Of a DNA stretch of 64,000 bases, positions 43,801 through 56,042 are shown in pieces; within the stretch, counting starts at the first letter, position 1, and every line of letters begins with the position of its first letter. Source of the stretch: Phorcus lineatus. Taxonomy: Eukaryota > Mollusca > Gastropoda > Trochida > Trochidae. The translations under genes and the position numbers were made by a program. The notes beneath the pieces were generated by a model. It worked only from the letters and a program-made list of their open reading frames with translations. It made no database searches and was not told the origin of the DNA. Location: NCBI GenBank assembly GCA_921293015.1, contig OV121091.1, positions 33,712,839-33,776,838 on the forward strand. Reading direction: 5' to 3'.

Positions 43801-44986
43801 ATTTTTCATCTTTGTCACAGACTTTTGCAAATGTGAATAATCCATCATGGTAAACAAAAGAAAAGTTTATTTGATTACCTTTGTCTTCATTTATGGACAA
43901 GTCAAGTTGACATGCTCAGTGCATGTCAAGAGCTCTTCTGTTTTCAAGTTAAATTTCTTCAGAAAATGACTTCTAATGTTTTGTATTAGTTCTAGCATGT
44001 CTAAATACATTATACATGGCACTTGCTTACATTAACATATTTCCTCCTCACTCTTCAAGCTTTGACATTTCAGAAACATAATGTTTTCTTGAATGAAGTT
44101 TTACTACTTAAGAATTAGTTTTATTTATTCTATTCAACTAATTTTTTGGTAACTCATGCTTACCCTACATAGCATGATGTGAAATCCACAGCCTGTTTGA
44201 CTTTTTACGTAAAAGATGTTAATTTGATTTTATCATTTACCTCATGCTCAAAACCTAATTGATTCAGTATTTTTACCATGCAATGATCAAAATCTTAACC
44301 TTTCTGACAGTTGAACATTTGATGTTTGACATTGGCGCTCATTCAGGAATCTCTGCTAGGTTTCTTATATAAACACAAATTACTACATGTTTCTTCAATT
44401 AAGTGTTGGCAAAGACTTCACTAAAAGTAGAAAACTCCTGATTAAAAATCAGTTTTAAAATTGAATGAGAATATGGGTTGTGGCATGAGTTTATCCTACA
44501 TAATAAATGGCATCTTAGGTTAAGAAGATTGTCTTTATTTTCTAAAGCAATTATGTGTGCTGTAGATTTCGTTTTTGAGAATCTATAATTTATTGAAACA
44601 ATGTATGAGGACAATAGCTTATTGTGAAATATGTTTTTTATATTGGTACCCACTGTCTATCACCTTAATTTGTAATTTTCCTTTAAATTCCTTATTTTGT
44701 TAAATTAATGTTTTAGCCAAGGTCAAAGTCTTACAGTTAGTTGTTGTTGTCATGTTTCATATTTGTTGCCAAGGTTACATATTATTTTGAAGTTGTTTCA
44801 AACATTCGCAATTATTGGATGAGTAATGGTGACAGGTTCTATCATACTCATGGTGTATTTGTAAGCGGAACTTCCAAGGTCTTCCTGTAAGTGTTGAGAT
44901 GATATTCCAAGAACACTTGACATATAAGTGCTAGGCATGCTGAAATTGAAGCTAATAGTCTGTGGCAGTTTCCTTGTTTTCCTCAC
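40822..44986. other. Gene-free stretch
   Basis: A CT-rich tract (CTTCCTTCCTTCCTCTCTCCCT and onward, quoted in part) ending in CCACAG lies near 42385-42417; it looks like a polypyrimidine tract and acceptor, but the sequence after it is open only briefly. Short AT repeats lie near 41470 and 42600. No exon is supported. Confidence 0.4.
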
Positions 44987-45104
44987 CTTATTATGGAACA
45001 GTAATCTCTCCTCCTTTAATTGATTGACTGTTGTTCTGCCAAATCTTCTTTGAACAAATGATCTCGTCATGAGAGATAACTGGTACAAGTGTCTTATATT
45101 CTTT
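44987..45104 (-). CDS. Candidate exon, minus strand (unknown)
   Basis: A 118-nt segment lies between acceptor caactttcttag and donor CATAATAAG|gtgagg. The frame with one base, then 39 codons (starting KNIRHLYQLSLMTRSFVQRR and ending LLFHNK) is open and belongs to a 108-codon frame that runs through the site. A second frame is open until a stop just before the donor. I do not recognise either product. Confidence 0.22.
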
Positions 45105-45477
45105 CTAAGAAAGTTGTAAATCAATAGAACTCTTCCTCACTCATCTTAACAACCTCTAAATGCCTCATATCTAAATGCTTCTAAATTCCTTTCAAAGAAG
45201 TCAATTATGCTTAATTAGGTAAAACAGAAAGTTTTGGAAAACACTTGACCTTAAAATCATGAATTCAATTATGTACTGACCATATAGTAAGGGACATATG
45301 TTTTGATATAATAACTAGTGATATATCTATTCATTGTTATCCTCAGAAAATGTCATTGTCATACTCAGAAAATATCAATCTGTTTCATGTCATTTCAAGC
45401 AGTCATGGACTTCTTTTACATCTTGTCTTATAACCTTTGGGTGCAATGTAAATAAAAACATGTATTCTTTGAAGACT

Positions 45478-45711
45478 GCACTTACTTACTTACTCATTTA
45501 CTTACTTACAGTCTTACTCACTCACTTACTTACTTACTTTATTACTTACTTACAATCTCACTCACTTTATTACTTACCCATTTACTTACTTACAATCTTA
45601 CTCCCTTACTTACTTTTACTTACTTATACTCATTTACTTTCTTACTCACTCACTTACTTCTTTACTTACTTATTTATTTACTAACCTACTTACCTACCTA
45701 GCTTGATATTA
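45478..45711 (+). repeat. Microsatellite (CTTA)n, imperfect
   Basis: Some 230 bp of CTTACTTA with interruptions (ACTCATTT, ACAGTCTTACTCACTC). It gives a leucine/threonine-rich pseudo-frame on the + strand that is not a protein. Confidence 0.95.
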
Positions 45712-45890
45712 TTTGCAAGTTTATCCAAGTAAAGGCAGAAAGACAATATCATCATGACTGTGTTCTCCTATGCATTACAAAGAACGTAAGTATGATGTTT
45801 TGGTTTTCGACGCATGATTCCATAACTCAAAATTTACAGTGACAATCTTCATGAAAGTCAAGTTGTGTTTTTTTTACTTAATTATATGAC

Positions 45891-46002
45891 TTATTCGGTC
45901 GGCTCCCACCTCTTCCTGTTTATAAAGAGACGCCCCTTTGGCTTCATGCCAAACTCATCTATTGTGTATTTTCCAAAGTGACTCAGCAAGTCTGTATGGA
46001 AC
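45891..46002 (-). CDS. Candidate terminal exon, minus strand (unknown)
   Basis: After the acceptor ccatagtatttcag, one base and then 36 codons read FHTDLLSHFGKYTIDEFGMK...RLFINRKRWEPTE to TAA. The composition is protein-like, with a charged, basic C-terminus and no simple sequence, and GC is above the flanks. No partner exon upstream (higher coordinates) was identified and I do not recognise the sequence. It could be the 3' end of a gene on the minus strand between 46 and 59 kb. Confidence 0.33.
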
Positions 46003-46576
46003 CTGAAATACTATGGAAACATCATGAGTGCCAGGGAAATCCATAGTGTTAATTGATTGTTCAATACCCAAAGAATTGAGATTGAAAGTTTTCTAACACA
46101 AAGTAATTTTTCAGAAAAGAAAGTTCATATGTATATATTTAAAGTATCAGTATTTTGAAGATTTTTGCATTTTATCAACAAGATTTTTCTTTTTTGTAAA
46201 TATTTTGAATTGGCCATATGCATTGGTTTTTAATGAAAGAATATCATCTCATAATTTCAGCAATGTATCTGTTTTTGCTTTATCATATTGTAAATGGTTT
46301 AATGAGTCTTGTGTCTCATGTTTTAAAAAAAATTAATTTTGTAAATTTTTTATGTGTTTAACTGTCTATATTTAGCTAGAGTTTTTAACATTAAATTTTT
46401 TTTTACTATCGATAAACTGCTATTGTTAAACCCCTACTTCTTCTTCTATCCCCTAATTATTCCAAGCTCAAAGTGATCCCTGGTTCAAAGCTGTTCATGA
46501 GTAGTATACATATTTGGACTGTGATCCTCACTGAGCTGACAGCATGCATGTTTTGCGATACCAGTAGGTTTTACAG

Positions 46577-46641
46577 CTTTACCCCTACAAAGATGTTGCT
46601 GCCTTCCTCCAGCTACAGGCAGTCATGAATTTCCGTTTCAG
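46577..46641 (+). CDS. Candidate exon (unknown)
   Basis: A 65-nt segment lies between acceptor ccagtaggttttacag and donor TTTCAG|gtattt. The phase-0 frame reads LYPYKDVAAFLQLQAVMNFR plus F and leaves two bases. A second frame is also open. It is GC-richer than the flanks. With 40505-40575 it would give ...QIMDLL-LYPYKDVAAF..., consistent with a helical repeat protein, but no family is recognised. Confidence 0.28.
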
Positions 46642-49600
46642 GTATTTGATCAATTAAATTTACGGCTTTTCAATCAATATGAAAATAAACTTTTTAAGTT
46701 GTCTGTTATAAGTTATGGTACATTTAGCAATCGTGACTTTTGAATTATCTGCTGGATTAGCTTGGTTTAAATTGTCGCAGTAATTGAAAATCTGTTTTGA
46801 TGAACATATATCTTTCTAAATGGACAGTCAGGCAACATTTTCAGCACAACAGTACACCTGGGTAGACTGTTGAGGATGCGCTTTATTCTTGAGGATGCGC
46901 TTTATTCTATTTCTATTTCATTTTTTAAAGTTTATTGTCCAAGAATCTACACACATTTAAAAAAAATGCATTATGATTTTGCAAGTCCAGTTCAAATGCA
47001 ACAATATTAAGATGATGTATTGATTTTCAGTTGAGTACATGTAAGATGTGAGGTTTCTCAAGTTAGTTTGAAGGACCTCAGCATTTCAATCTCACTTTGC
47101 TATTCAGTAAAAATATAGTTGGGGATATGTGTGAATTTAATCATTATTGATATTCTTATTCACTGACATACTGATAGAATAAAAATTCAATCTTGATGGT
47201 TTTACATCTTTATTTAGCAAGCCTGTAAGCAAGTCTGTGTTAAAATGAAGACTCCTAAATTGTGAAGTAGGCAGGCCAAGCACCTGGTGTACACAGGCAA
47301 CAGTCTCATTTGTAACTTCATCTCGCCCTTATCTTCGGAAATGTTTTCTTGATTGTGTAACACAGTGATTCTTTTATTTAGAGCAACCCCATGCATTTTA
47401 AGAATGCATCAGTTCGTTTGAAAATGAGAGTTATGAACTGAGCTTGACAGACACCTTGGATCAATTTAATTAGATCTAGTTTTTGAGTCTTATAAATGAC
47501 TTTCTTGAATTTTGAATGTGATTTGAATAATACCTTTAGAAGTAAAATGTGTTTGGACACTAACTAATGGAGAATTGATTGTTTCTTATTCTTTAATAGT
47601 GTATTAGAAGCACTATTTGTGTCACAAAGGAAATAAATAACCTGTTTCACTGCTCCTTTTATCTGTCAGATATATGCATAGGAGGAATTGCTATAAGAAT
47701 AATCTTTTTCTATTTGAATATTTCATTTGAAGTTAAAGGTTTGTTTTATATCATTTTGTGAAACACTGACATTAACTCAATCAGTCTTCAAATATTTGAA
47801 AATAATAATTTCTGACATAACCTCTTTGTACTGAACAGGTGCGAAACTGCAAAAAATACAAGATAAAATGAATTAATGATGGTAACATGAGGATCAACTA
47901 GATGTTATCGCTCCTGATATTGTGAACATTCTCTGAATTTATTATATGTGAACTGATAACTTCACATCTCTTCAACACCTTGCAAGCTGTTAACTGATAT
48001 AGTGAACAAAGTGTTATCCAAACTAGTTGTAAGAAAGTAGTAACTTAACACGCCATAATTCCATATTTGATATAAAAATCTCTTTGCAACAAGAGGGTTT
48101 ATATTGTAACCCTTTACTTACTAACTTACATTACTCTTGCTGTTTGGCGATCAATATCATATCTTGAGCAAGGGGATAAGTCTTAATCTGCTGTGATTAA
48201 ATATTTGATTTTATTAGCAGATATTGCAATATCTTTGCACATGAGGGTTTAGAGATGGAGACCTGTATTTTTTAAGCTATCTTAGTGCTAAGATAGTCAT
48301 AAGAACCAAACATAGGGTTATGACTATCTTAGCAGTGAGAGAGCTTTTGAAAATGTCGGCCCCATATCCTATTTATATATATTTTATATTGTAAAAGCTT
48401 TTAAAATGTTGAATTGCGTTAAACTCCTTATTTGATTCTAACAATATCTTTTTAAATAGATAAGTAGTTTATCACAGAGAAACCCTCTTTGATAGGCGAT
48501 CAGTATCTTCACCTATGGGTTGGAAAACGATAATTGATAATGAAATTGTTTCTACAACAAGGGGTATGTTGGATAAATACTGGTAAGGGATGTTATCGGA
48601 ATCTTTGGAAGGTGTAACCTAGGTGTTGCATATCTTATCACAGAATAACACATTGTGGTGAAACAGCTGCCACATTACTGACTCAATAGATGAATCAACA
48701 ACAATGAGAGGGTCACGTAACCTAACTTCTTTACCTAGCACCTAGTGGGCACCTAGCTTGACAATCTAATGCACACTGCTTCATTTTCTTACCTTTTCTT
48801 TCTGCATCATGTTCTATATTGTCAAATCACACTAAATGTGAAAGAAGAAAAATATGTGTAAATTTGTATCACAAATAGAAACCCTTCTTACCATGTCATG
48901 ATATAGAACCTATGCACTTTTCTAGAATTTCTTTCATAAAATTCTAATCATATATTTTGTGCAAACATCTGCTTTTGATAATAATATCTAAATATCCAAG
49001 GTATGTATACTCAACATATTAAGTTAGGTACCCTGATTTTCAATGTTAAGATATCCTATACTTCATAATTATTATGAGGATCCATATGACCTGAAATATT
49101 GATTAATGAGGTCGTTCTTAACTTTTTATTGTTGATTGTATATAGACTTACTTCTAGTATGTTTGTGAATTTCAAAGTATTCTTGTCTCAGTGAAAATGA
49201 CTTGAGATTTAAGATTGCATGGTAGATAATAGATTTGAATGAAATTTTGGAGTGGATTGCATGGATACCTGGATAGCCTTCATTTATCTCCTAGAAAGTT
49301 GCATCAAGAACAATACAAAACGCAATACCCTAATTTCCCTCACTTCACAATCTTTAAAAAGTGTTTAAAAATGCACAAGTTTGTCATTATCAAAGAAGTG
49401 CTTTCAGATGTACGTAAATACAATGTAGAATACCTGTGGAGAAGACACGCCCCCTAGTGGAGGTTTTGTTCATTTCAAGGACTACAAATACGTTTAAACA
49501 AATACAAAATCTGCTTGTTTGGTTTGAAGAACTCTGACAGCAGCTGATTTCAATCTTGAGCTTTTGCCAAATTGTCTTCGAGATATGTTTTTGGATTGAT

Positions 49601-51659
49601 GTTTATACTTTGGTTTCATCTGAATTAACGTTAGATTGAAAAAAGCTGTTTAAGAATTCCTTTGTTTGCCCATCACTTTAATCTTTGTTTAAGTTTGAAA
49701 CATCGAAATAGTTATCTGCATGATGTCGCTCTTCTTGTTATTTTGTGGACAAAAATATTTGGAAATTGCCATTTAAGTTGTCAGTATTTGAAGATACATG
49801 TATTGAGTTGGTTTAAATTGATCTTGCACATCACTCTATAGTTGGATTTAAATGGAATGTTTACTATCAAGTTTGTATCAATCTTTGCATTTCACTGAAA
49901 ACAATGTGATTTGAATCAGGGTTTTACATAGTCAATGAAAACTGAGAGTCCTGGCGACTATTTCAGGAGTCCTTAAAAAATTAAAGAAATTTCATACTTG
50001 ATAAAAAGGTTGATAAAGAATTGCCTATAATGGGATTGTTATTGGGTGATGTTTTTATACTATGTTGACATGAAAGTCATACTGAAATGGGTTTTCATTG
50101 AAAGATTAGATATTTGTATCAGATTAATACTGAGTCACAGAGGACCCACATTATCATTTTTTGGGGGTCCTCCTGACATTTTCTGCGTCAAATACTCAGG
50201 AAAGTTGCAGTCCCGTAAAACCCTGTTTGAATTGTTTAGATATCAAAGTCTGATATTAATGAATTTCTTTAGCTTACATATATATGTTTTATCTTTTTTT
50301 CACTTTGAAGTTTTATAACTATTTCAAGTTTTCTTTTTGAGGTAAAATGATGAATGAAAATCCAGATATTTTTGAAAGGATGTTTACTATTCAGCATGTT
50401 TTCACAATGAGGACCATAATCTTTTGATTTAGAGACCCTGTGCATCCTTGTGAGGGCCAGATTGGCTGCGCTGTATACACCTATATCATCTTCTAAGAAG
50501 CTAAAGGCTTAGAAAGCTGAAATATTCTGCATAGACTCTTCGTCAAAACAGTTTCTCTCTCTACCATTTGTTTATGAGGATCAGTCTCAAAGTAAACCTT
50601 TAATGTTCTTGAAGTAATCGGACAAAAAATGCTTTTCCTCACAATTTCTTTAATGACATGAAACTTTTACTTTGAAACTAACGTTGAGACATTAATTATA
50701 CATTCTCATTTACTTATTGTATGTATTTTTAATGATACGACTAGTAAAAAAATCTGAATAGTTCAAGGTCACATTGAGTAGTTAAAGTAACATCTGCATC
50801 CAAATCAAAGCAACCGTTTTGATGCATGTAAACAATTCATTTGGCTTACATCCAGTTGTCTACTGAAGTGGCTAACATAATTATTTCTTGATAAGAATTT
50901 TTTCATTAATTACAGACTTAATGTTAAAAACAAATAAGTGGGTAAGATAAATGGGTAATTTCAAAGAAAAACTTGGAAAACAAATTTGTTTAAGTATTTA
51001 GAAAATTGTGCTAATTATGTTACCTTATTTGTTTAATGTACTTTTGTTCTCTTTTGTTTATTGTAAAGTCTTTTTATATAACGACCTTGAACAGCTATGA
51101 ATAATTTATAGGTACAGCTTTCTCTAAATGCTGAATTTGTAAATGATTTATGATCGAGGTAAATATTAGCAGACAAAAAGACAAAGAGATAAGTAGATAT
51201 ATAAAAGTTACTTATTTGAAAAGAAAAGAAAAAAACAGAGTCATATGATATATATATATATATATATGATTTTTGTCAGAGTACAAGAGATATATGATAT
51301 AGAATACAACATTTTAATTATGTTTAATCATTTTTTTATTTCCTTACATGTTTTCTTCAACATCTTATATTACAGGTATGGTTGAATGAGTTAGGTTAGG
51401 TTATCAGTTGTGGATGCACACACATTGTTAAAATGTTATAAAAAGATAGTGTACTGTAACCATATCTCCATACGGCCTCCTAGTTGAGAATGATTTATAC
51501 AAGTATAGGATGTCATGTCCACAGTATAGTGTGAATGAGTCATCTACACGTAAATGAACATGTGCACATTGTACACAAACAAACATTGATTTCGTCTTTG
51601 TCACGTGGCTCCATTTCTCCAAATTGCTGGTATTTAGCAAGGTAGGACAATAGAGTCTT
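46642..51659. other. Gene-free stretch with a 19-bp tandem duplication and a hairpin
   Basis: TTGAGGATGCGCTTTATTC is perfectly duplicated in tandem at 46870-46888 and 46889-46907. An imperfect inverted repeat around CTATCTTAG and GTCATAA occupies about 48275-48345. A TA-dinucleotide run lies near 51247-51267. No exon is supported. Confidence 0.45.
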
Positions 51660-51679
51660 TATCGGTATTCTTATTTCAA

Positions 51680-52303
51680 AGAATTATATATATTTTCAAA
51701 ATTAAGGGAAATTTGGTATAAATATCTCATGTAAAAGCATGTACTTTCCTGTTTGCTTGCAGGATATTTAAGAAACATTCCCTGTGTATATTTGATATCA
51801 TACAGACACACAAATATCATACGAATACAAGTTGTCATGCTGAAGAAAGGTATATACTTATTTTGATGAATTGTACATATATTTTCAAAATTAAGGGATA
51901 TTTGGTAGAAATATCTCAAGTAAAAACATGTACCGGTACTTTCCTTTTTTGCTTGCAGAATATTTAAGAAAGCCAATCTCTAACTAGTTGTAAATCAGGA
52001 AACATTCCCTGTGTATATTTGATATCATACAGACACACAAATATCATACGAATACAAGTTGTCATGCTGAAGAAAGGTATATACTTATTTTGATGAATTG
52101 TACATATATTTTCAAAATTAAGGGATATTTGGTAGAAATATCTCAAGTAAAAACATGTACCGGTACTTTCCTTTTTTGCTTGCAGAATATTTAAGAAAAG
52201 CCAATCTCTAACTAGTTGTAAATCAGGAAACATTCCCTGTGTATATTTGATATCATACAGACATACAAATATCATACGAATACAAGTTGTCATGCTGAAG
52301 AAA
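51680..52303 (+). repeat. Tandem array, 227-bp unit, about 2.7 copies
   Basis: TATTTTCAAAATTAAGGG recurs at 51691, 51880 and 52107. The last two units are 227 bp apart and almost identical. The first unit is 189 bp and lacks the segment containing CTCTAACTAGTTGTAAATCA. The repeated minus-strand frames (TTCIRMIFVCLYDIKYTQGM) are shadows of the array. Confidence 0.92.
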
Positions 52304-54752
52304 GCGAGCGAGGATAGTGAACTACCTGTGTGACTGATTGACTGTTTTATGGGATAAATAAGTCACTCATTTACAGGTAATTCATCATCCATACTTCTTC
52401 ACATCAGTAATACAACTAAGATTCAGGGAACAATAGAAAGGTTGGTGCAGAGGTGTTCTCCCTGTCAAAGAACTCAAGTCAAACATGTTTTTTCATTGTT
52501 TTTTTATTCTTTAAGTATTTTGACACTTTGTATGGTTTTTTGTGTAGTAAAATTATATTGTTCAGTCTAAATCCCACCCTCATCTGCTTTATTGCATGGA
52601 TAAGATATACACTCATGTTATAGTGGATAATTTACCTGCCTCCCTGTGAGAGGTTGCTCGTGAGTGCATGTGCAATGGCCTCCAGCCTGCTAACCCAGAT
52701 ACCAGCCCCATCATCTCAGTGACGAGAGACCCACAGCTCTTTACTTACAGATCTATCTTGTCTGTCATCTAGACTTACCAAAGGCTTCTTCTCAGATCTA
52801 CAGCAGCTTTGATTTTCCTGCAACTCAAAAGTCAGATCTTTTTATTTGACATGCTGGGCTACTACTTTTCCTGTTTTTCTTGTTAGATTTGCTATGGGTC
52901 TGTAACATTTTAATAGGTTTCTTGCAACTCAGATCTAGACTTACTTATCTTCTCCCTGTAATTTGATATTAGCCCTTTTCACTTAAGGATTAAAGCCATT
53001 CATTTTTTAGGTTTCCTTGTAGAAACTCTGTTGGTGTTGTGCATCTCAAAGAAAGATCTTTACATCATGGAATTAACTTTCTTCAATTTGAAATTACCAA
53101 TGAAAACCTGGTTTTCCCATTTGACCTTCTATGGACCTCTTGTTACTCAAATCATATACTTTATCTTGATATTCTACAATTCTATGTTTTGAAGTCTCTG
53201 GTATTTTCCGGCTACAATACCTCTTGCTCCTATTACACCTTGTGGACAATTGTTGATGAATGATGTGTTTGATTTCTGATAAAATGCCTAAACCTTAGGT
53301 CCATCTTTGGATATTTTATCATGGTAAGAAACCATAGATCAGCTTTGGGTTAAGAACATGTATGTCCTAAGACTACTAACTGATCCGAACCCTGAGATCA
53401 ATAATAATTATACATATGTTTCAACACCAGCTAAGATTAGGGGCTAGGATCATTCACTGGAGTGACATCTTCATAATAATATGTCATGTTAATGAAAATA
53501 ATTATCATAAAAATTGTAATACTGTGTCAATTCTGTGAAGAATTATATGATTAGGGATTGTAATTCTATGTCAGGTGAATGTTAATGATTATCTTGAGAA
53601 ATTTTCACAAGAATTCCTGTTCCTGATCTTGATTGGTTCCTGATTAGCTTGTGGAGTGAGGCATGTCCCTCCTATCAGGCTTACAAGTATCTCCCACTGG
53701 GTCCATTAGTCTTCAGCATGTACTGATAGTAGAAGCTATGTAATGTACCATTGCTGCCAGCACTTTTGCAAGTGAAACTCACTGACATAGACTTATCCCT
53801 CAGCATTCCTGATAAAGCAACTAGCCACATCAGTCTACGACCTCTGATTTATAGTAGACGCTGCATAATGTACCATAAGCTCCAGTCCTAGGTGAAAGTT
53901 ACCATGATAATGGAGATGATGAAAATAATGATTATAAGTACCTTTAGCACCTCTGCTAATTACCATAATAATGATGTTCAGTGGCTTGATGAGGAATTTG
54001 TGTATAGCACCTAACTGCTCCTGACAATTGTTTAAATGAGCGTATATGTAATGAAGGGTGTCCTCCTACCCTAGATGGTATTGTTAACCACCTCAGATCT
54101 CAGATCCATTGTTGTTTTTATTAAGAATGCTACATGTTGCAGTGCCACCACTCACTGCTAGGATGATTTACTATACTGTATTAAGGAACTGACCATACAC
54201 TTTGCCATGTCTCTCAGACTTAGATTGTAAAGATAAGGACACCATGTCTGTATTGAACTATCAACATGACATCCCTTTGAAAACTTTATTCGCATAAGAT
54301 AATCAAGATAATCACATTGACCACCTTCAAGCTCAAACCCTACACTGTTTCGATTGATGTTACATACATCTCTTTGCCATATCTCTCTGCAAGCACGATC
54401 AGCTGGTCCTCATAAGAGCATTGACAACCTTCCATCTCAGTCACTGTACTTCACCTCTAGTAAAATTAAGATATTTAATGTTTTTTTGCAATGTTCACTT
54501 ATTCCTCATGATTCAATAAATATCCTTAAGTAATTTTTTTAGATATCCAGTTTGATATTCATAGGACCTGCAACCTCTATAACAGGCTTTTGGTCCCTGT
54601 ACAGTTTCAGGTCGTAGAGCTTTTCTACCATCACTGCATTCATCCCATGTGCACCATTGGCCCCTGCAGAATCTTATTGCTGTAACATGGCTTCATATAC
54701 ATGTTGACTATCAAAGGGAATTAAACTGATCACATATGGACTTTCAATGCCT
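52304..54752. other. Gene-free stretch, TAAT-rich in part
   Basis: Between about 53400 and 54000 there are many TAAT/ATTA cores (homeodomain-like) and a diverged internal repeat (AGTAGAAGCTATGTAATGTACCAT near 53735 and AGTAGACGCTGCATAATGTACCAT near 53847, partly quoted). No exon is supported. It could be a regulatory block. Confidence 0.35.
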
Positions 54753-55196
54753 CACATGGACTATACATATGAAGTGATCTCTCCATGAACTTCCTTCATG
54801 CTTACCATACCACATCTGACTTCCCCTATACCATCTTTACATGGACTATGATTGAAGAGATCTCTCTATGAACTTCTTTCATGCTTACCGTACCCCATCT
54901 GAATTGCCCTATACCATCCTTTCATGGACTATGATTGAAGAGATCTCTCTATGAACTTCTTTCATGCTTACCGTACCCCATCTGACTTCCCCTATACCAT
55001 CTTTACATGGACTATGATTGAAGAGATCTCTCTATGAACTTCTTTCATGCTTACCGTACCCCATCTGAATTGCCCTATACCATCCTTACATGGACTATGA
55101 TTGAAGAGATCTCTCTATGAACTTCTTTCATGCTTACCATACTTCATCTGAATTGCCCTATACTGTGCTTGGTATGTCCTTACATGGACTACACAT
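54753..55196 (+). repeat. Tandem array, 83-bp unit, about five copies
   Basis: ATGGACTATGATTGAAGAGA starts units at 54841, 54924, 55007 and 55090, each exactly 83 bp apart. A diverged first unit starts at 54756 and a partial unit follows 55180. Units alternate between CTGACTTCCCC and CTGAATTGCCC, suggesting higher-order duplication of unit pairs. Confidence 0.93.
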
Positions 55197-55974
55197 GTGA
55201 TTTTGACTTGATCAAGGGTCAAGATGTGAGTGCTGATCATACCATACTTATCACTGTAATCCATCAGACCAAGTTTGAAAACATTTCAATGAAAAAGTCT
55301 TATGAAGAGCTTTAACAACAAAATATATCAAAGCATTGACATAAAATTTTTGATGTTGTAGAGGTGTGGGTTAACATTTGTCAAGTGACTTTTGGTACAT
55401 ATACTTACACCACTTTTAAGCAAGTATATACACCAACACAATACGCCACAGTGAATGCAATGTAGAGTTAACTTTCCAAGTAACTTGGTTTTCTTACTTG
55501 AATTATGCCCATCTTGCATTCATCTCATATCTCATTTTTGAGATAATTATTTCATCATCATGTCTGAAGATTCTATCTAAGGGAGAGTGAAGCATGGCCC
55601 GAATGAGAGTAGCTGATGATACTGAATGTATTTCCTAGTGCTGCTGTATCTGTGTGCTATCACTACTGTGCCTACTGGAGGAGGGAGGAGGTTCTACACA
55701 AACACTTGAATGTTCGAAACAACAGCCACAGTAGCAGACTGCGATAACCCACAATCATTGACGGGCAGTTTTTGGGCTGAAAGTCTACTCTTTATATAAA
55801 TGCATTCACTATCAGCTAATTTTTAATTGTCTAAAATGGATTTTTTGATATAAGAAATGCAACTTCTGAACTTTATAATCGATAGTATGGATGTCTTTAC
55901 ATTAACCCTTTTTTATTCAACTGATGCTTTTGAATTAAGAAATGCATTATCAAGATATTTTTAAACAGTACACA
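55197..55974. other. Gene-free stretch
   Basis: A less AT-rich patch at 55580-55780 contains ATGGCCCGAATGAGAGTAGC in a short open frame of 14 codons, with no clear donor. Nothing else is supported. Confidence 0.35.
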
Positions 55975-56042
55975 AATGTATGTATGTATGTATGTATGTA
56001 TGTATGTATGTATGTATGTATGTATGTATGTATGAATGTATG
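55975..56042 (+). repeat. Microsatellite (TATG)n
   Basis: About 16 units of GTAT with one GAAT interruption near the 3' end. Confidence 0.97.

Noticed and set aside
45334-45684. 116-codon + frame rich in Leu, Thr and Tyr
   Set aside because: Most of it is a translation of the CTTA microsatellite.
51671-52293. 101- and 109-codon minus frames with an internally repeated peptide
   Set aside because: The repetition is that of the 227-bp DNA array; there is no splice or start context.
52640-52735. GC-richer segment open on both strands (minus frame MMGLVSGLAGWRPLHMHSRA)
   Set aside because: Acceptor context is poor and no partner exon was found; it could be non-coding.
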